11,961 bases of DNA from Phycisphaerales bacterium (GTDB lineage: Bacteria > Planctomycetota > Phycisphaerae > Tepidisphaerales > Tepidisphaeraceae): the NCBI GenBank assembly GCA_003153655.1, contig PMAK01000135.1, positions 12,133 to 24,093 on the forward strand, written 5' to 3'. Made by a program: the position numbers and the translations under genes. The notes under the pieces were generated by a model. It ran no database searches. It was not told the DNA's origin and saw only the letters and a program-made list of their open reading frames with translations. Positions 6,173 to 11,961 of this stretch are shown piece after piece (within the stretch, counting starts at the first letter, position 1; each line of letters opens with the position of its first letter).

Positions 6173-6510
6173 AGTATCGTGTGGAGATTACGGCTGGCGC
6201 GCAGAGCGATGCAGAGGCAGCGTATGTGTGGCTCGCTGCGCGAACGGCGCACGCCGTGTCATGGTTCAACGGGCTGGTCGATGCGATCGAGAGCCTGGCG
6301 GAGTTTCCCACGCGCTGGCCGCTGGCCCGCGAGAGTGAGGAATTCGACGAGCCGATCCGTCAGATGCTGTATGGAAGACCCCCGCATATTTACCGGATTC
6401 TATTTATCATCCGCGCCAATCGAGTAACTGTGCTGCACGTACGGCACGGCGCCCGCCAGACAATAGAACTCGGCGAGTTGAGATTCCCTGCGGATGACAA
6501 TTTGCCGTAA
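6169..6510 (+). CDS. RelE/ParE-family toxin
   Basis: A 113-residue toxin of the RelE/ParE superfamily. It opens with YRVEITAGAQSDAEAAYVWLA and has the typical helix AVSWFNGLVDAIESLAEFPTRWPLA (residues 28-52). It closes with IRQMLYGRPPHIYRILFII (63-81) and VTVLHVRHGAR (86-96), where the Y-R-I-L-F and the V-L-x-[VI]-x-H-x-x-R strands are the family core. ParE-type members poison DNA gyrase and RelE-type ones cleave mRNA; the sequence does not show which applies here, although the H-V-R-H-G-A-R ending is the form common in ParE-like proteins. It starts with GTG overlapping the antitoxin stop, which implies translational coupling, and ends in TAA. Its basic charge and length are normal. Confidence 0.88.
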   Translation: MKYRVEITAGAQSDAEAAYVWLAARTAHAVSWFNGLVDAIESLAEFPTRWPLARESEEFDEPIRQMLYGRPPHIYRILFIIRANRVTVLHVRHGARQTIELGELRFPADDNLP

Positions 6511-6520
6511 TGATCCCGTC

Positions 6521-6549
6521 TTGACATGAGCCGGTCCTCAATCCAAAAG
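6521..6549 (+). promoter_or_regulatory. Possible promoter of the DsbD gene
   Basis: A perfect TTGACA (6521-6526) lies 17 bases above CAAAAG (6544-6549), a poor -10. Its position in the 95-base gap after the toxin gene suits an independent promoter for the DsbD gene, but read-through from the toxin operon is equally possible. Confidence 0.3.
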
Positions 6550-6605
6550 CGTTTCAGCTCCGTATGAAGAGAGCAGTGATTGAGCTACAAATGGACCTCG
6601 TGCGG

Positions 6606-8432
6606 ATGAAACGAACTCTCTATTGCCTGATTGCGCTATTGGTTTTGATGCCGGTAATTGCGCTTGCCGCCCCGCCGGTGACGGCTACTTATTCGGCGAA
6701 GCTGAATGCGTCGGCGTTGCAGGTGGGGCAGACGGCGGTTGTGGCTGTTGTCGTGGATATCAAGGCGGGATTGCATGCGCAGTCTCATACGCCGCGGACG
6801 GATACCGGGGTTAATTACATTAAGTTTGAAGTGACGCCGGATTCGAATCCGAATGTGGATTTTTTGGATCCGATTTATCCGCAGGCGACGGTGGAGAATT
6901 TTGCGGCGTTGGGTGCGCAGAGCGTGTATACCGGCGAGGTGACTGTTTATCTTCCGATGCGGGTGAAGACGAGCGCTACGGCCGGCGAGATAACGATCTC
7001 GGGAAAATTGACCTGGCAGGCGTGCAATGATCGGGTCTGTTTTCCGCCTTCGCGGAATAAAGCGTTTGAGATTGCGACGGAAATTGTTCCGGCGAGCGTT
7101 GTGGTGACGCCGGTGAATCAATCGTTGTTTGCCGGTTTTGATCAGAGAGTTTTTGCGAGGAATGCGCCGCCGGTGGTGGCGCCGCTTAGTACGACCGTGG
7201 ATTTTTTTGGGCGGACGTTTGAGTTGGGGTCTTCCAATATTCTCCTGGCTCTGGCGATTGCGCTGGCTGTGGGTGTTTTGTTCAATCTGATGCCGTGCGT
7301 TTTGCCTGTGGTCCCGCTGAAGGCGATTGGATTTTTTGAAGTGTCGCAGCACAATCGAGGGCGGTGTTTTTTGCTTGGGGCGGTGTTCAGTCTTGGTGTC
7401 ATTGCGGTGTTTGCGGCATTGGCGGTGTTGATTGTCGCGCTGCGGACTTCTCTTCATTTCAGTTGGGGGGAGCAATTCAAATATGGGTGGTTTATCTGGG
7501 CGATTGTTGCGATTCTTGTCGTCATGGCGCTGGGGATGTTTGGGGTGTTTGAGGTTGCGCTGCCGGATTCGGTTTATTCGCTGGCGCCTAGCCATGAATC
7601 TGTTTGGGGGAATTTTGTTTTCGGGATTCTGGCGGCGGTTTTGTCGACGCCTTGCACGGCACCGATGTTTGCGGGGCTTTTGGCTTGGGCGACGGCGCAG
7701 CCGGTTTATATGGGTGTTTCTGTCATCGTGACCGTGGGGGTTGGGATGGCGCTTCCGTATTTGATCTTGAGCGCGTTTCCGAATTTGGCGCGATGGGTGC
7801 CGCGGACGGGGCCGTGGTCGGCGGTGCTGAAGCAGATGATGGGATTTTTGCTGTTGGCGGTGGCGGTGTATTTCGCCGGGGGACGGCTGGCTTCGAATCG
7901 GGATTTTTTCTGGGCGGTTTTTGCCGTGGTTGCTGCATCCATGGTGTTTCTGGTTGTGCGGATGATTCAGCTTTCTGGGCGCGTGTGGCCGGTCATCGCG
8001 TCGCTGGTGATTGCCGCTTCGGTGATCTGGGTTTCGCTGACGATCACATTGCGGCTGACGGGCGGGATCGCTTGGCAGGCTTATTCGGATCAAGCGTTTG
8101 CGGAGGCCCGCGCGAGCGGCCGGCCGCTGCTGGTTGAGTTTACGGCCAACTGGTGTCCGAATTGTCTTTCGATAGAGGCGTCGGTCTATCACGATCCGCG
8201 GACGGCGGCGGAATTGCACCGGGCGAACGTCGTGCTATTGCGGGCGGATCTGACCGATGAGCAGGCGCCGGGGTGGAAGAAAGTGGATGAACTGAATCCC
8301 GGCGGTGGGATTCCGCTGACGGCGATATATGGGCCCGGTGCGGAGCAGCCGATTAAGTTGACTAGTCTTTATACGACGCAGAATTTGATTGATGCGATAT
8401 CACGGGCTGTGGCGAAAAACGCTGAAGAATGA
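6606..8432 (+). CDS. dsbD: Thiol:disulfide interchange protein, DsbD type
   Basis: Carries electrons from cytoplasmic thioredoxin across the inner membrane to reduce periplasmic disulfides, supporting disulfide isomerisation or cytochrome c maturation. All three DsbD domains are present. After a signal peptide (1-22, hydrophobic core LIALLVLMPVIAL) comes the periplasmic alpha domain (about 24-165) with the redox pair Cys140/Cys145 in WQACNDRVCFPPS. The membrane beta domain (about 210-480, eight helices) has Cys231 in LMPCVLP and Cys350 in STPCTAP. The C-terminal thioredoxin-like gamma domain (about 488-608) has WCPNC at 516-520. The length of 608 exceeds E. coli DsbD (565) slightly. No good ribosome site marks the start: ATG 6606 gives the most ordinary signal peptide, while in-frame ATGs at 6591 and 6564 would add 5 or 14 residues. 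It ends just before a repeat and terminator-like hairpin. Confidence 0.92.
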   Translation: MKRTLYCLIALLVLMPVIALAAPPVTATYSAKLNASALQVGQTAVVAVVVDIKAGLHAQSHTPRTDTGVNYIKFEVTPDSNPNVDFLDPIYPQATVENFAALGAQSVYTGEVTVYLPMRVKTSATAGEITISGKLTWQACNDRVCFPPSRNKAFEIATEIVPASVVVTPVNQSLFAGFDQRVFARNAPPVVAPLSTTVDFFGRTFELGSSNILLALAIALAVGVLFNLMPCVLPVVPLKAIGFFEVSQHNRGRCFLLGAVFSLGVIAVFAALAVLIVALRTSLHFSWGEQFKYGWFIWAIVAILVVMALGMFGVFEVALPDSVYSLAPSHESVWGNFVFGILAAVLSTPCTAPMFAGLLAWATAQPVYMGVSVIVTVGVGMALPYLILSAFPNLARWVPRTGPWSAVLKQMMGFLLLAVAVYFAGGRLASNRDFFWAVFAVVAASMVFLVVRMIQLSGRVWPVIASLVIAASVIWVSLTITLRLTGGIAWQAYSDQAFAEARASGRPLLVEFTANWCPNCLSIEASVYHDPRTAAELHRANVVLLRADLTDEQAPGWKKVDELNPGGGIPLTAIYGPGAEQPIKLTSLYTTQNLIDAISRAVAKNAEE

Positions 8433-8440
8433 ATGTAACC

Positions 8441-8473
8441 GCGAAGACGCGAAGACGCGAAGAGCGCGAAGAG
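8441..8473 (+). repeat. Tandem 8-bp GCGAAGA-type repeats
   Basis: GCGAAGAC occurs at 8441-8448 and 8449-8456, GCGAAGAG at 8457-8464, and, after one extra C, GCGAAGAG again at 8466-8473. The array starts nine bases after the DsbD stop and runs straight into the hairpin at 8472-8506. It looks like part of a dispersed intergenic element. Confidence 0.7.
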
Positions 8474-8506
8474 GACGCAGAGAAGAGTTTGTCTTCTCTG
8501 CGTCCT
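8472..8506. terminator. 15-bp perfect hairpin between convergent genes, likely bidirectional terminator
   Basis: AGGACGCAGAGAAGA (8472-8486) pairs perfectly with TCTTCTCTGCGTCCT (8492-8506) around GTTTG. It lies between the convergent DsbD and PEP-CTERM genes, where a two-way terminator is expected. T-rich sequence after the stem is weak on the plus strand (TCGCTTTGGCTT) and absent on the minus, so it may be a stabilising 3' hairpin instead. Confidence 0.6.
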
Positions 8507-8530
8507 TCGCTTTGGCTTACTGGGCAATAA

Positions 8531-9268
8531 TTACTTCTGTCGGCGGACTCGGAGGAAGCCTACTGCTCCAAAGGCGAGGAGTCCAAGTGATGTTGGTTCG
8601 GGGACTGTGTCGAGTGTTAGGCTGGCGTCATCGACGAAGCCGGCGTGGAGGGCGCCGTCGTTGGCGTTGAGGCTGGCATCGCCGTAGATGACCTGTTCGA
8701 TGATGAAGTTGGTGTTGGTGGGGACCGGGACGTTGTTGACGCTGAGCTGTTCCCAGGTGCCGGGGTTGGCGTCGAGGACCTGAGCCGTCGTGGAGTTAGT
8801 CGGGCCGGTCGTGTTCTCGCTGCTGTCCCAGAAGAAGATGTTGATTTCGGCGAGGGCCGCGGGGAGGGCCTGGTCAGCGTTGTAGAAGGCGCTGGCGCTG
8901 GCGGTCAGATTGCCCGCGCTGATATCGGCGGAGAAAGCGGAGACATCGATCAGCTGGAAGGTTTGAGTGGCGACAAGGTTGTCGGTGGTCATGCTGAGCA
9001 TCAGCTTGCCGTTGTGCGGGGTAACGCCGGCGGTCGGGCCGGTGATGGTGGAGGCTTCATCGCCCCAGATGTTTTGTGAAAATGGGGGGCCAAGAACGTT
9101 GGCGTCCGATGTGAGTAAATTGGTTTCGAAGCCGGGGTTAGTGAGCAGATTGGCGGTTGGATAAGTGGCTGCATTTACTGGAGACGCCATGTTTATAGCG
9201 CCGATTGCGATAGCGATGCCGGCGAGATGAAACTTAGATGAATGCCGCGAAAGTGTTGTTCCGAACAT
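8531..9268 (-). CDS. PEP-CTERM sorting-domain secreted protein
   Basis: A 245-residue exported protein of unknown function. It has a signal peptide (1-33: a basic start with KFH, the core LAGIAIAIGAINM, then SPVNA before the likely cut). The mature body (34-220) opens with TANLLTNPGFE, common in beta-sandwich, carbohydrate-binding-like exoproteins, is rich in Asn, Thr and Ser, and contains no cysteine. The tail is a canonical PEP-CTERM signal: VPEPTS (222-227), a short hydrophobic helix LGLLAFGAVGFL, then RVRRQK. PEP-CTERM proteins are processed by exosortase (EpsH/XrtA) in exopolysaccharide-producing bacteria; no exosortase is in the window. The ATG at 9268 is supported by GGAGG four bases upstream. 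A longer frame to 9415 adds 49 residues ahead of the signal peptide and is rejected. Confidence 0.92.
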   Translation of the reverse strand: MFGTTLSRHSSKFHLAGIAIAIGAINMASPVNAATYPTANLLTNPGFETNLLTSDANVLGPPFSQNIWGDEASTITGPTAGVTPHNGKLMLSMTTDNLVATQTFQLIDVSAFSADISAGNLTASASAFYNADQALPAALAEINIFFWDSSENTTGPTNSTTAQVLDANPGTWEQLSVNNVPVPTNTNFIIEQVIYGDASLNANDGALHAGFVDDASLTLDTVPEPTSLGLLAFGAVGFLRVRRQK

Positions 9269-9770
9269 AGGACCTCCAAAGGGGTGTAATTCCGGCTGGT
9301 GTGTGTAACGCGGATCGCCACCAGCCAGGTGCGGCGTCGCGTCGGAACGGATTCCGTTAACGTTAGAGTGGAACGGGAGTTGTATGCTCATGGGGCCGTT
9401 TCGGCATTCGCGCAATTGCGAGCCTTAAAAACGACGCCCCCTTCGATGCACTCACTGGGCGCGCAGAAAAACCGCTTCGTTAAAACAGGCCGACTTCCCC
9501 CTGAATTAACGAAACTTTTACACAATACTAATATTTCGTATGGGCGTAACGTATGTTGCGATGGTACGGATGTCAATTAAAAAATAGGTTGAAATGACCT
9601 CATCAACATTCCGGCGGGATCGGGCCGGATGAGTTGCTCCGTTGAATCGCCATTCAATTTTTTCCCGCATGACAAGTTCTTGTTTCACTATTCGACGCGC
9701 GGAAGGTTATCTAACCGACTGCGTAAGATTGACTCTTGGTTTTTTGGAGGCTCAGGCGGAGGACTTGGCC
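9269..9770. other. Intergenic region with divergent upstream sequences
   Basis: About 500 bases between the divergent PEP-CTERM gene and the interrupted secreted-protein frame. It holds the hairpin at 9294-9326 and an AT-rich core (about 9500-9600), likely promoter sequence. A GGTTA-TC-TAACC palindrome lies near 9705-9716, and GGAGG eight bases before 9771. Short open frames on both strands (9299-9580 plus, 9388-9576 minus) overlap each other and show no domain-like composition, so no gene is called. Confidence 0.4.
9294..9326. promoter_or_regulatory. 8-bp inverted repeat in the PEP-CTERM gene 5' region
   Basis: GGCTGGTG (9294-9301) and CACCAGCC (9319-9326) are perfect complements 17 bases apart, beginning 26 bases above the PEP-CTERM start codon. 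It could be an mRNA hairpin near the ribosome site or a repressor/activator site. Confidence 0.45.
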
Positions 9771-9980
9771 ATGCGACATATCAGCAAGTTCGGCGGAACA
9801 CTTCTGGCGGCGATGTTTATTTTCGGCGCGACGGTTCGATGCTTCGGCGATATTGACGCGAAATATGCTTCATTGCCGAATCTGACGGACGATCAGAAGA
9901 CGAAAATCGCGGGGATCGAAAAACAGGCTGACGATCAGATCATGGCGATCCTGACGGATGAACAGAAATCGGCGCTGTAG
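9771..9980 (+). CDS. Small secreted protein with LTxxQ-like motifs (first piece of the interrupted frame)
   Basis: A 69-residue piece with a signal peptide (1-26, core GTLLAAMFIFGATV) and a short mature helix carrying LTDDQKTKIAGIEKQ and ILTDEQKSAL. The two LTxxQ-like repeats recall Spy/CpxP-type periplasmic proteins and small planctomycete secreted proteins; the match is by motif only. GGAGG eight bases before the ATG supports translation. It ends at TAG, but the same frame continues open for 108 more codons, so the stop looks secondary. It may still make a stable short product. Confidence 0.5.
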   Translation: MRHISKFGGTLLAAMFIFGATVRCFGDIDAKYASLPNLTDDQKTKIAGIEKQADDQIMAILTDEQKSAL

Positions 9981-10043
9981 TCAGCGGGCGCACCGGCGGC
10001 GGGGGCGCCTGGGAGCGGTCTATATAGTAATGAGGCGACGTCG

Positions 10044-10307
10044 ATGACGAGCGGGCCGATCGCGTCGCGCGACTATTGGGAGTCGAAGTTCAACGCGGAT
10101 CAGCTTGAGCAAGCCATCAAGGATCGCCAGCCTGAGGGGGCGATTGCATGGCAACTGATTTCCGCGACACAGTTGGTTGATGATCTGTTGAAGAAATATC
10201 CGAATCACCGCAAATTACAGATCTGGCACGACCGTTTCGCGGCGGTGCAGAAACAGATCGGCGATAATTTCGATCGCTCGGCTGAGTTCAAGCCGGGCTG
10301 CTTGTGA
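10044..10307 (+). CDS. Hypothetical middle piece of the interrupted frame
   Basis: An 87-residue piece in the same frame as its neighbours, from an ATG with GAGG eight bases upstream to TGA. It reads as a well-formed helical domain fragment (RDYWESKFNADQLEQAI; LVDDLLKKYPNHRKLQIWH) without signal peptide or known motif. With no export signal of its own it would stay in the cytoplasm, unlike the intact product. I do not recognise the family. Independent translation is possible but secondary to the pseudogene reading. Confidence 0.4.
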   Translation: MTSGPIASRDYWESKFNADQLEQAIKDRQPEGAIAWQLISATQLVDDLLKKYPNHRKLQIWHDRFAAVQKQIGDNFDRSAEFKPGCL

Positions 10308-10322
10308 AACCAGGATTCCTAC

Positions 10323-10550
10323 ATGCAGGCTCATGTCGGCTATAACACGGCGAAGACTGCGATGACGGTTAACGATCAGGAACTGGCGTTCATGATGAGC
10401 GGGCTGGCTCTGGAGAAAGTAAATATCCTGACGGAGTCGGACGATCGCATGGCACTTTATCCGGCTGACGCGAAGGCTTGGATCAAGGGGGTCAAGCCGG
10501 AACTGGAAGATATTCATCAGAAGTCTGGGAAGGCTACGAATCATCTCTAA
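10323..10550 (+). CDS. Hypothetical C-terminal piece of the interrupted frame
   Basis: A 75-residue piece in the same frame, five codons after the TGA. AGGA lies seven bases before its ATG, so restart is conceivable. The sequence (VNDQELAFMMSGLALEKVN, then ADAKAWIKGVKPELEDIHQ) continues the helical character of the middle piece and has no recognisable domain. It ends in TAA 14 bases from the convergent stop of the next gene. Confidence 0.4.
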   Translation: MQAHVGYNTAKTAMTVNDQELAFMMSGLALEKVNILTESDDRMALYPADAKAWIKGVKPELEDIHQKSGKATNHL

Positions 10551-10564
10551 CGCGATTTTCCGCG

Positions 10565-11590
10565 TCATGTGAATTCGATTGTGGATGTTGCGACATTCAA
10601 CAGACGCATTGCGCGCATCCAGGCTTGGGGCGAGGAGGCTTGATCTACGCTGAGGACGACGGCCATGACCCAGACCTTGGGATGGCGGAGGATTCGGCAG
10701 CGGAATTCGCCGGGCTGGCCGGCGATGTCGGCAGTGGCGAAGACGAGCCAGGATTCGGTGAAGGGGGGAGAGGGTTTTTCGGTGACGGTGCGGTCGGAGG
10801 AGAGTTTCACGCCGGCTTCGGTGACGGCGGCGATGGCCTGGGCGAGGGCGGCTTCGTAGGTGGTTGCCTGATCGGCGCTGGTTACGGCGTAGGAGAGTTT
10901 GCCCAGCAGAATGGGTGGAGTCGCTGTGCTTAATAGATTCGCCTGGAACGATGCGCAATTGGGATTTGGGGTTTCGGATTTGACATCCCATGAGACTGGG
11001 ATGGCGACGCGCCAAGGGATTGGCTGGGCATTGGCGATCCAGCGAACTTTTTCGGCGAGGGGGCCGGGGGATTCGTCGAGGAAGGCGAAGGTGGCCATGG
11101 AGAGGAAGATGTCGTCGGCGATGCGGGGATAGTCGGGGGCTGGGGCGCGGAACCAGAGGAGAGCGAGTCTTGGGCCGGCTTTGAGGCAGAAGAATCGGCC
11201 TAGCCATTCGGCGCCGTCGACATTCCAAGATCCGAGGACATCGCCGATGTGTCCGCCCAGGGTTTCGGCGCGCTTGATGGAGATTGGGGTGATCCGATGG
11301 GCGGGGAGCCAGAGGTTGAGCCAATCGGCGGGGTCGATTTCGGCGTCCAGCCATTGGGTGAAGATTTCCAGATCGCACGGGGGATCGGGGCGATTGAGGA
11401 GGGCGAGGGAGGTCATTGGGCCGTTGGGTTTGGGCTCTTCGTTTTTTGGGCCGACGCGATGGGAGCGTTCGACGAGGAGCTCGCATTGCCAGAGCGGGTT
11501 TTGGATGGGCGGGCGGAATTGGACGAATCGCCGGGCTACTTCTTCGTTGGTGAAGGAGACGTTTGTGGGATGGGGGATTGGGGGTGGCAT
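10565..11590 (-). CDS. Hypothetical protein, possibly two related domains
   Basis: A 341-residue protein I do not recognise. It has no signal peptide and no membrane helix. The sequence is balanced, with tryptophan- and proline-rich patches (WLDAEIDPADWLNLWLPAH around 84-102; VRWIANAQPIPWRVAIPVSW around 185-205). Residues 10-175 and 195-341 may each form an alpha/beta unit of PsbP/DcrB-like style: both end in a strand-rich part (LALLWFRAP; VWVMAVVLS) followed by a helix. This is inference from pattern only. The ATG at 11590 is used although no Shine-Dalgarno precedes it, because a promoter (11602-11631) would start the transcript about five bases above it. The opposite-strand and other-frame open readings here are Arg/Gly/Pro-rich and look like shadows. 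Confidence 0.65.
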   Translation of the reverse strand: MPPPIPHPTNVSFTNEEVARRFVQFRPPIQNPLWQCELLVERSHRVGPKNEEPKPNGPMTSLALLNRPDPPCDLEIFTQWLDAEIDPADWLNLWLPAHRITPISIKRAETLGGHIGDVLGSWNVDGAEWLGRFFCLKAGPRLALLWFRAPAPDYPRIADDIFLSMATFAFLDESPGPLAEKVRWIANAQPIPWRVAIPVSWDVKSETPNPNCASFQANLLSTATPPILLGKLSYAVTSADQATTYEAALAQAIAAVTEAGVKLSSDRTVTEKPSPPFTESWLVFATADIAGQPGEFRCRILRHPKVWVMAVVLSVDQASSPQAWMRAMRLLNVATSTIEFT

Positions 11591-11601
11591 GGTGATGGTT
11601 G

Positions 11602-11631
11602 GGTATATCGCAATGCGGTAATGGGTGGCAA
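11602..11631 (-). promoter_or_regulatory. Candidate promoter of the hypothetical gene, very short leader
   Basis: On the minus strand TTGCCA (11626-11631, 5/6 consensus) and TATACC (11602-11607, 4/6) are 18 bases apart. The predicted transcript start is only about five bases above the ATG at 11590, which has no ribosome site. Confidence 0.45.
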
Positions 11632-11961
11632 ATTAATTGGACGCGGCGAATTGGACGTTGCGCGGGATTGATTCGTTGCCCAGAATTTCCGACTTATTCT
11701 GGAAGTTTCCGGTTTAAACGGATTTTTCGATGAGGGTGCCGGGGTCTAGTTCGCTGAAGAAACAGAAAGTTGTGATCGTGATCTCTTGAATATTGGAGTT
11801 CTCGGATCAAAAAAGTGTTGCCCTCTACGATAGTGTCGAACGGGTGAAAGTTTTGGTCGTGTTTTGCAAGAATCCGCGCGGAATTATTTTGGATATCCGT
11901 AGATTAGCAAGGTTTGGGAATTGCGCGTTGACCCGTAAGTGAACCTGACCTGCTCTGTCTC
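11632..11961. other. Unassigned 3' end of the window
   Basis: No confident gene. A 7-bp inverted repeat (CCAGAAT at 11680-11686, ATTCTGG at 11696-11702) precedes a short TCCG/CGGA hairpin followed by T5 (around 11708-11726), a weak terminator-like element on the plus strand. A plus-strand frame from ATG 11730 to TGA 11942 has a single in-frame TGA (11787). Two minus frames are also protein-like in part. These may be remnants of a decayed gene; strand and identity cannot be settled. Confidence 0.3.

Larger units (their letters stand above)
9771..10550 (+). pseudogene. Secreted LTxxQ-type protein frame interrupted by TAG and TGA
   Basis: One reading frame of 260 codons runs from the ATG at 9771 (GGAGG eight bases upstream) to TAA at 10550, with a TAG at 9978-9980 and a TGA at 10305-10307 as its only interior stops. 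The whole would be a secreted protein of about 259 residues: a signal peptide, a pair of LTxxQ-like motifs (LTDDQK, LTDEQK), an Ala/Gly/Pro-rich linker after the TAG, then an acidic helical domain I do not recognise. Each stop is one transition from a sense codon (CAG to TAG; TGG to TGA). The frame shows no indels, so decay would be recent. Alternatives are three re-initiated small genes, since each internal ATG has an SD-like tetramer, or recoding. The pieces are listed separately. Confidence 0.65.

Noticed and set aside
6636..8219. 527-codon open frame on the minus strand opposite DsbD
   Set aside because: Its translation is almost all Arg, His, Pro, Gln and Asn, the usual shadow of a GC-rich gene; the opposite strand is an unmistakable DsbD.
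8441..8473. CRISPR-like repeat array
   Set aside because: The 8-bp units are directly adjacent with no spacers; it is a simple tandem repeat.
9299..9580. Short plus and minus open frames in the 9269-9770 gap
   Set aside because: They overlap each other, have no ribosome sites and show no domain-like composition.
9771..10550. Genetic-code reassignment of TGA or TAG
   Set aside because: TGA ends the first methyltransferase, transporter and DsbD genes, and TAG ends the HD and antitoxin genes; both are used as normal stops.
10215..11486. 423-codon minus frame overlapping the hypothetical gene
   Set aside because: Extremely Arg/Pro/His-rich and overlaps the interrupted plus-strand frame; it is a shadow.

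Overview
The window looks like a chromosomal segment of a GC-rich planctomycete-type bacterium, possibly Phycisphaerae. Three signs support this: a secreted protein with a textbook PEP-CTERM sorting tail, a small secreted protein with LTxxQ-type motifs, and short tandem GCGAAGA-type intergenic repeats. This assignment is an inference from gene style; there is no rRNA or marker gene. No tRNA, rRNA, CRISPR array, integrase or insertion sequence was recognised.

Layout. 1-525: the 3' part of a methyltransferase gene of the protein-lysine methyltransferase type, tail to tail with a stand-alone Ppx/GppA-type HD-domain protein (534-1181, minus). 1457-2022 (minus): a BrnT/BrnA-like toxin-antitoxin pair with overlapping genes. 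Its toxin appears to be read from a leaderless promoter. 2404-3378: a cation diffusion facilitator transporter, convergent with a second SAM methyltransferase (3384-4229, minus) and then proA (4476-5744, minus), the second enzyme of proline synthesis. 5873-6510 (plus): a Phd/ParE-like toxin-antitoxin operon, divergent from proA, with a candidate promoter and a helically phased direct-repeat operator. 6606-8432: a full-length DsbD-type transmembrane electron carrier with all three redox domains. A tandem repeat plus a 15-bp hairpin separates it from a convergent PEP-CTERM protein (8531-9268, minus).

9771-10550 is one continuous reading frame for a secreted protein of about 259 codons, broken by an in-frame TAG and an in-frame TGA. 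It is most simply a young pseudogene, but internal start sites and a weak SECIS-like hairpin leave other readings open. 10565-11590 (minus) is an unrecognised 341-residue protein with its own promoter. The last 370 bases hold no confident gene.

The genes do not form one pathway. This is a mosaic of housekeeping functions (proA, dsbD, metal transport), modification enzymes and two unrelated type II toxin-antitoxin modules. The most interesting items are the doubly interrupted secreted-protein frame, the short or absent leaders suggested for several genes lacking a ribosome binding site, the phased operator of the Phd/ParE operon, and the hairpin sitting where the proA -35 element should be. 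I found no clear sign of a wholly new multi-gene system.
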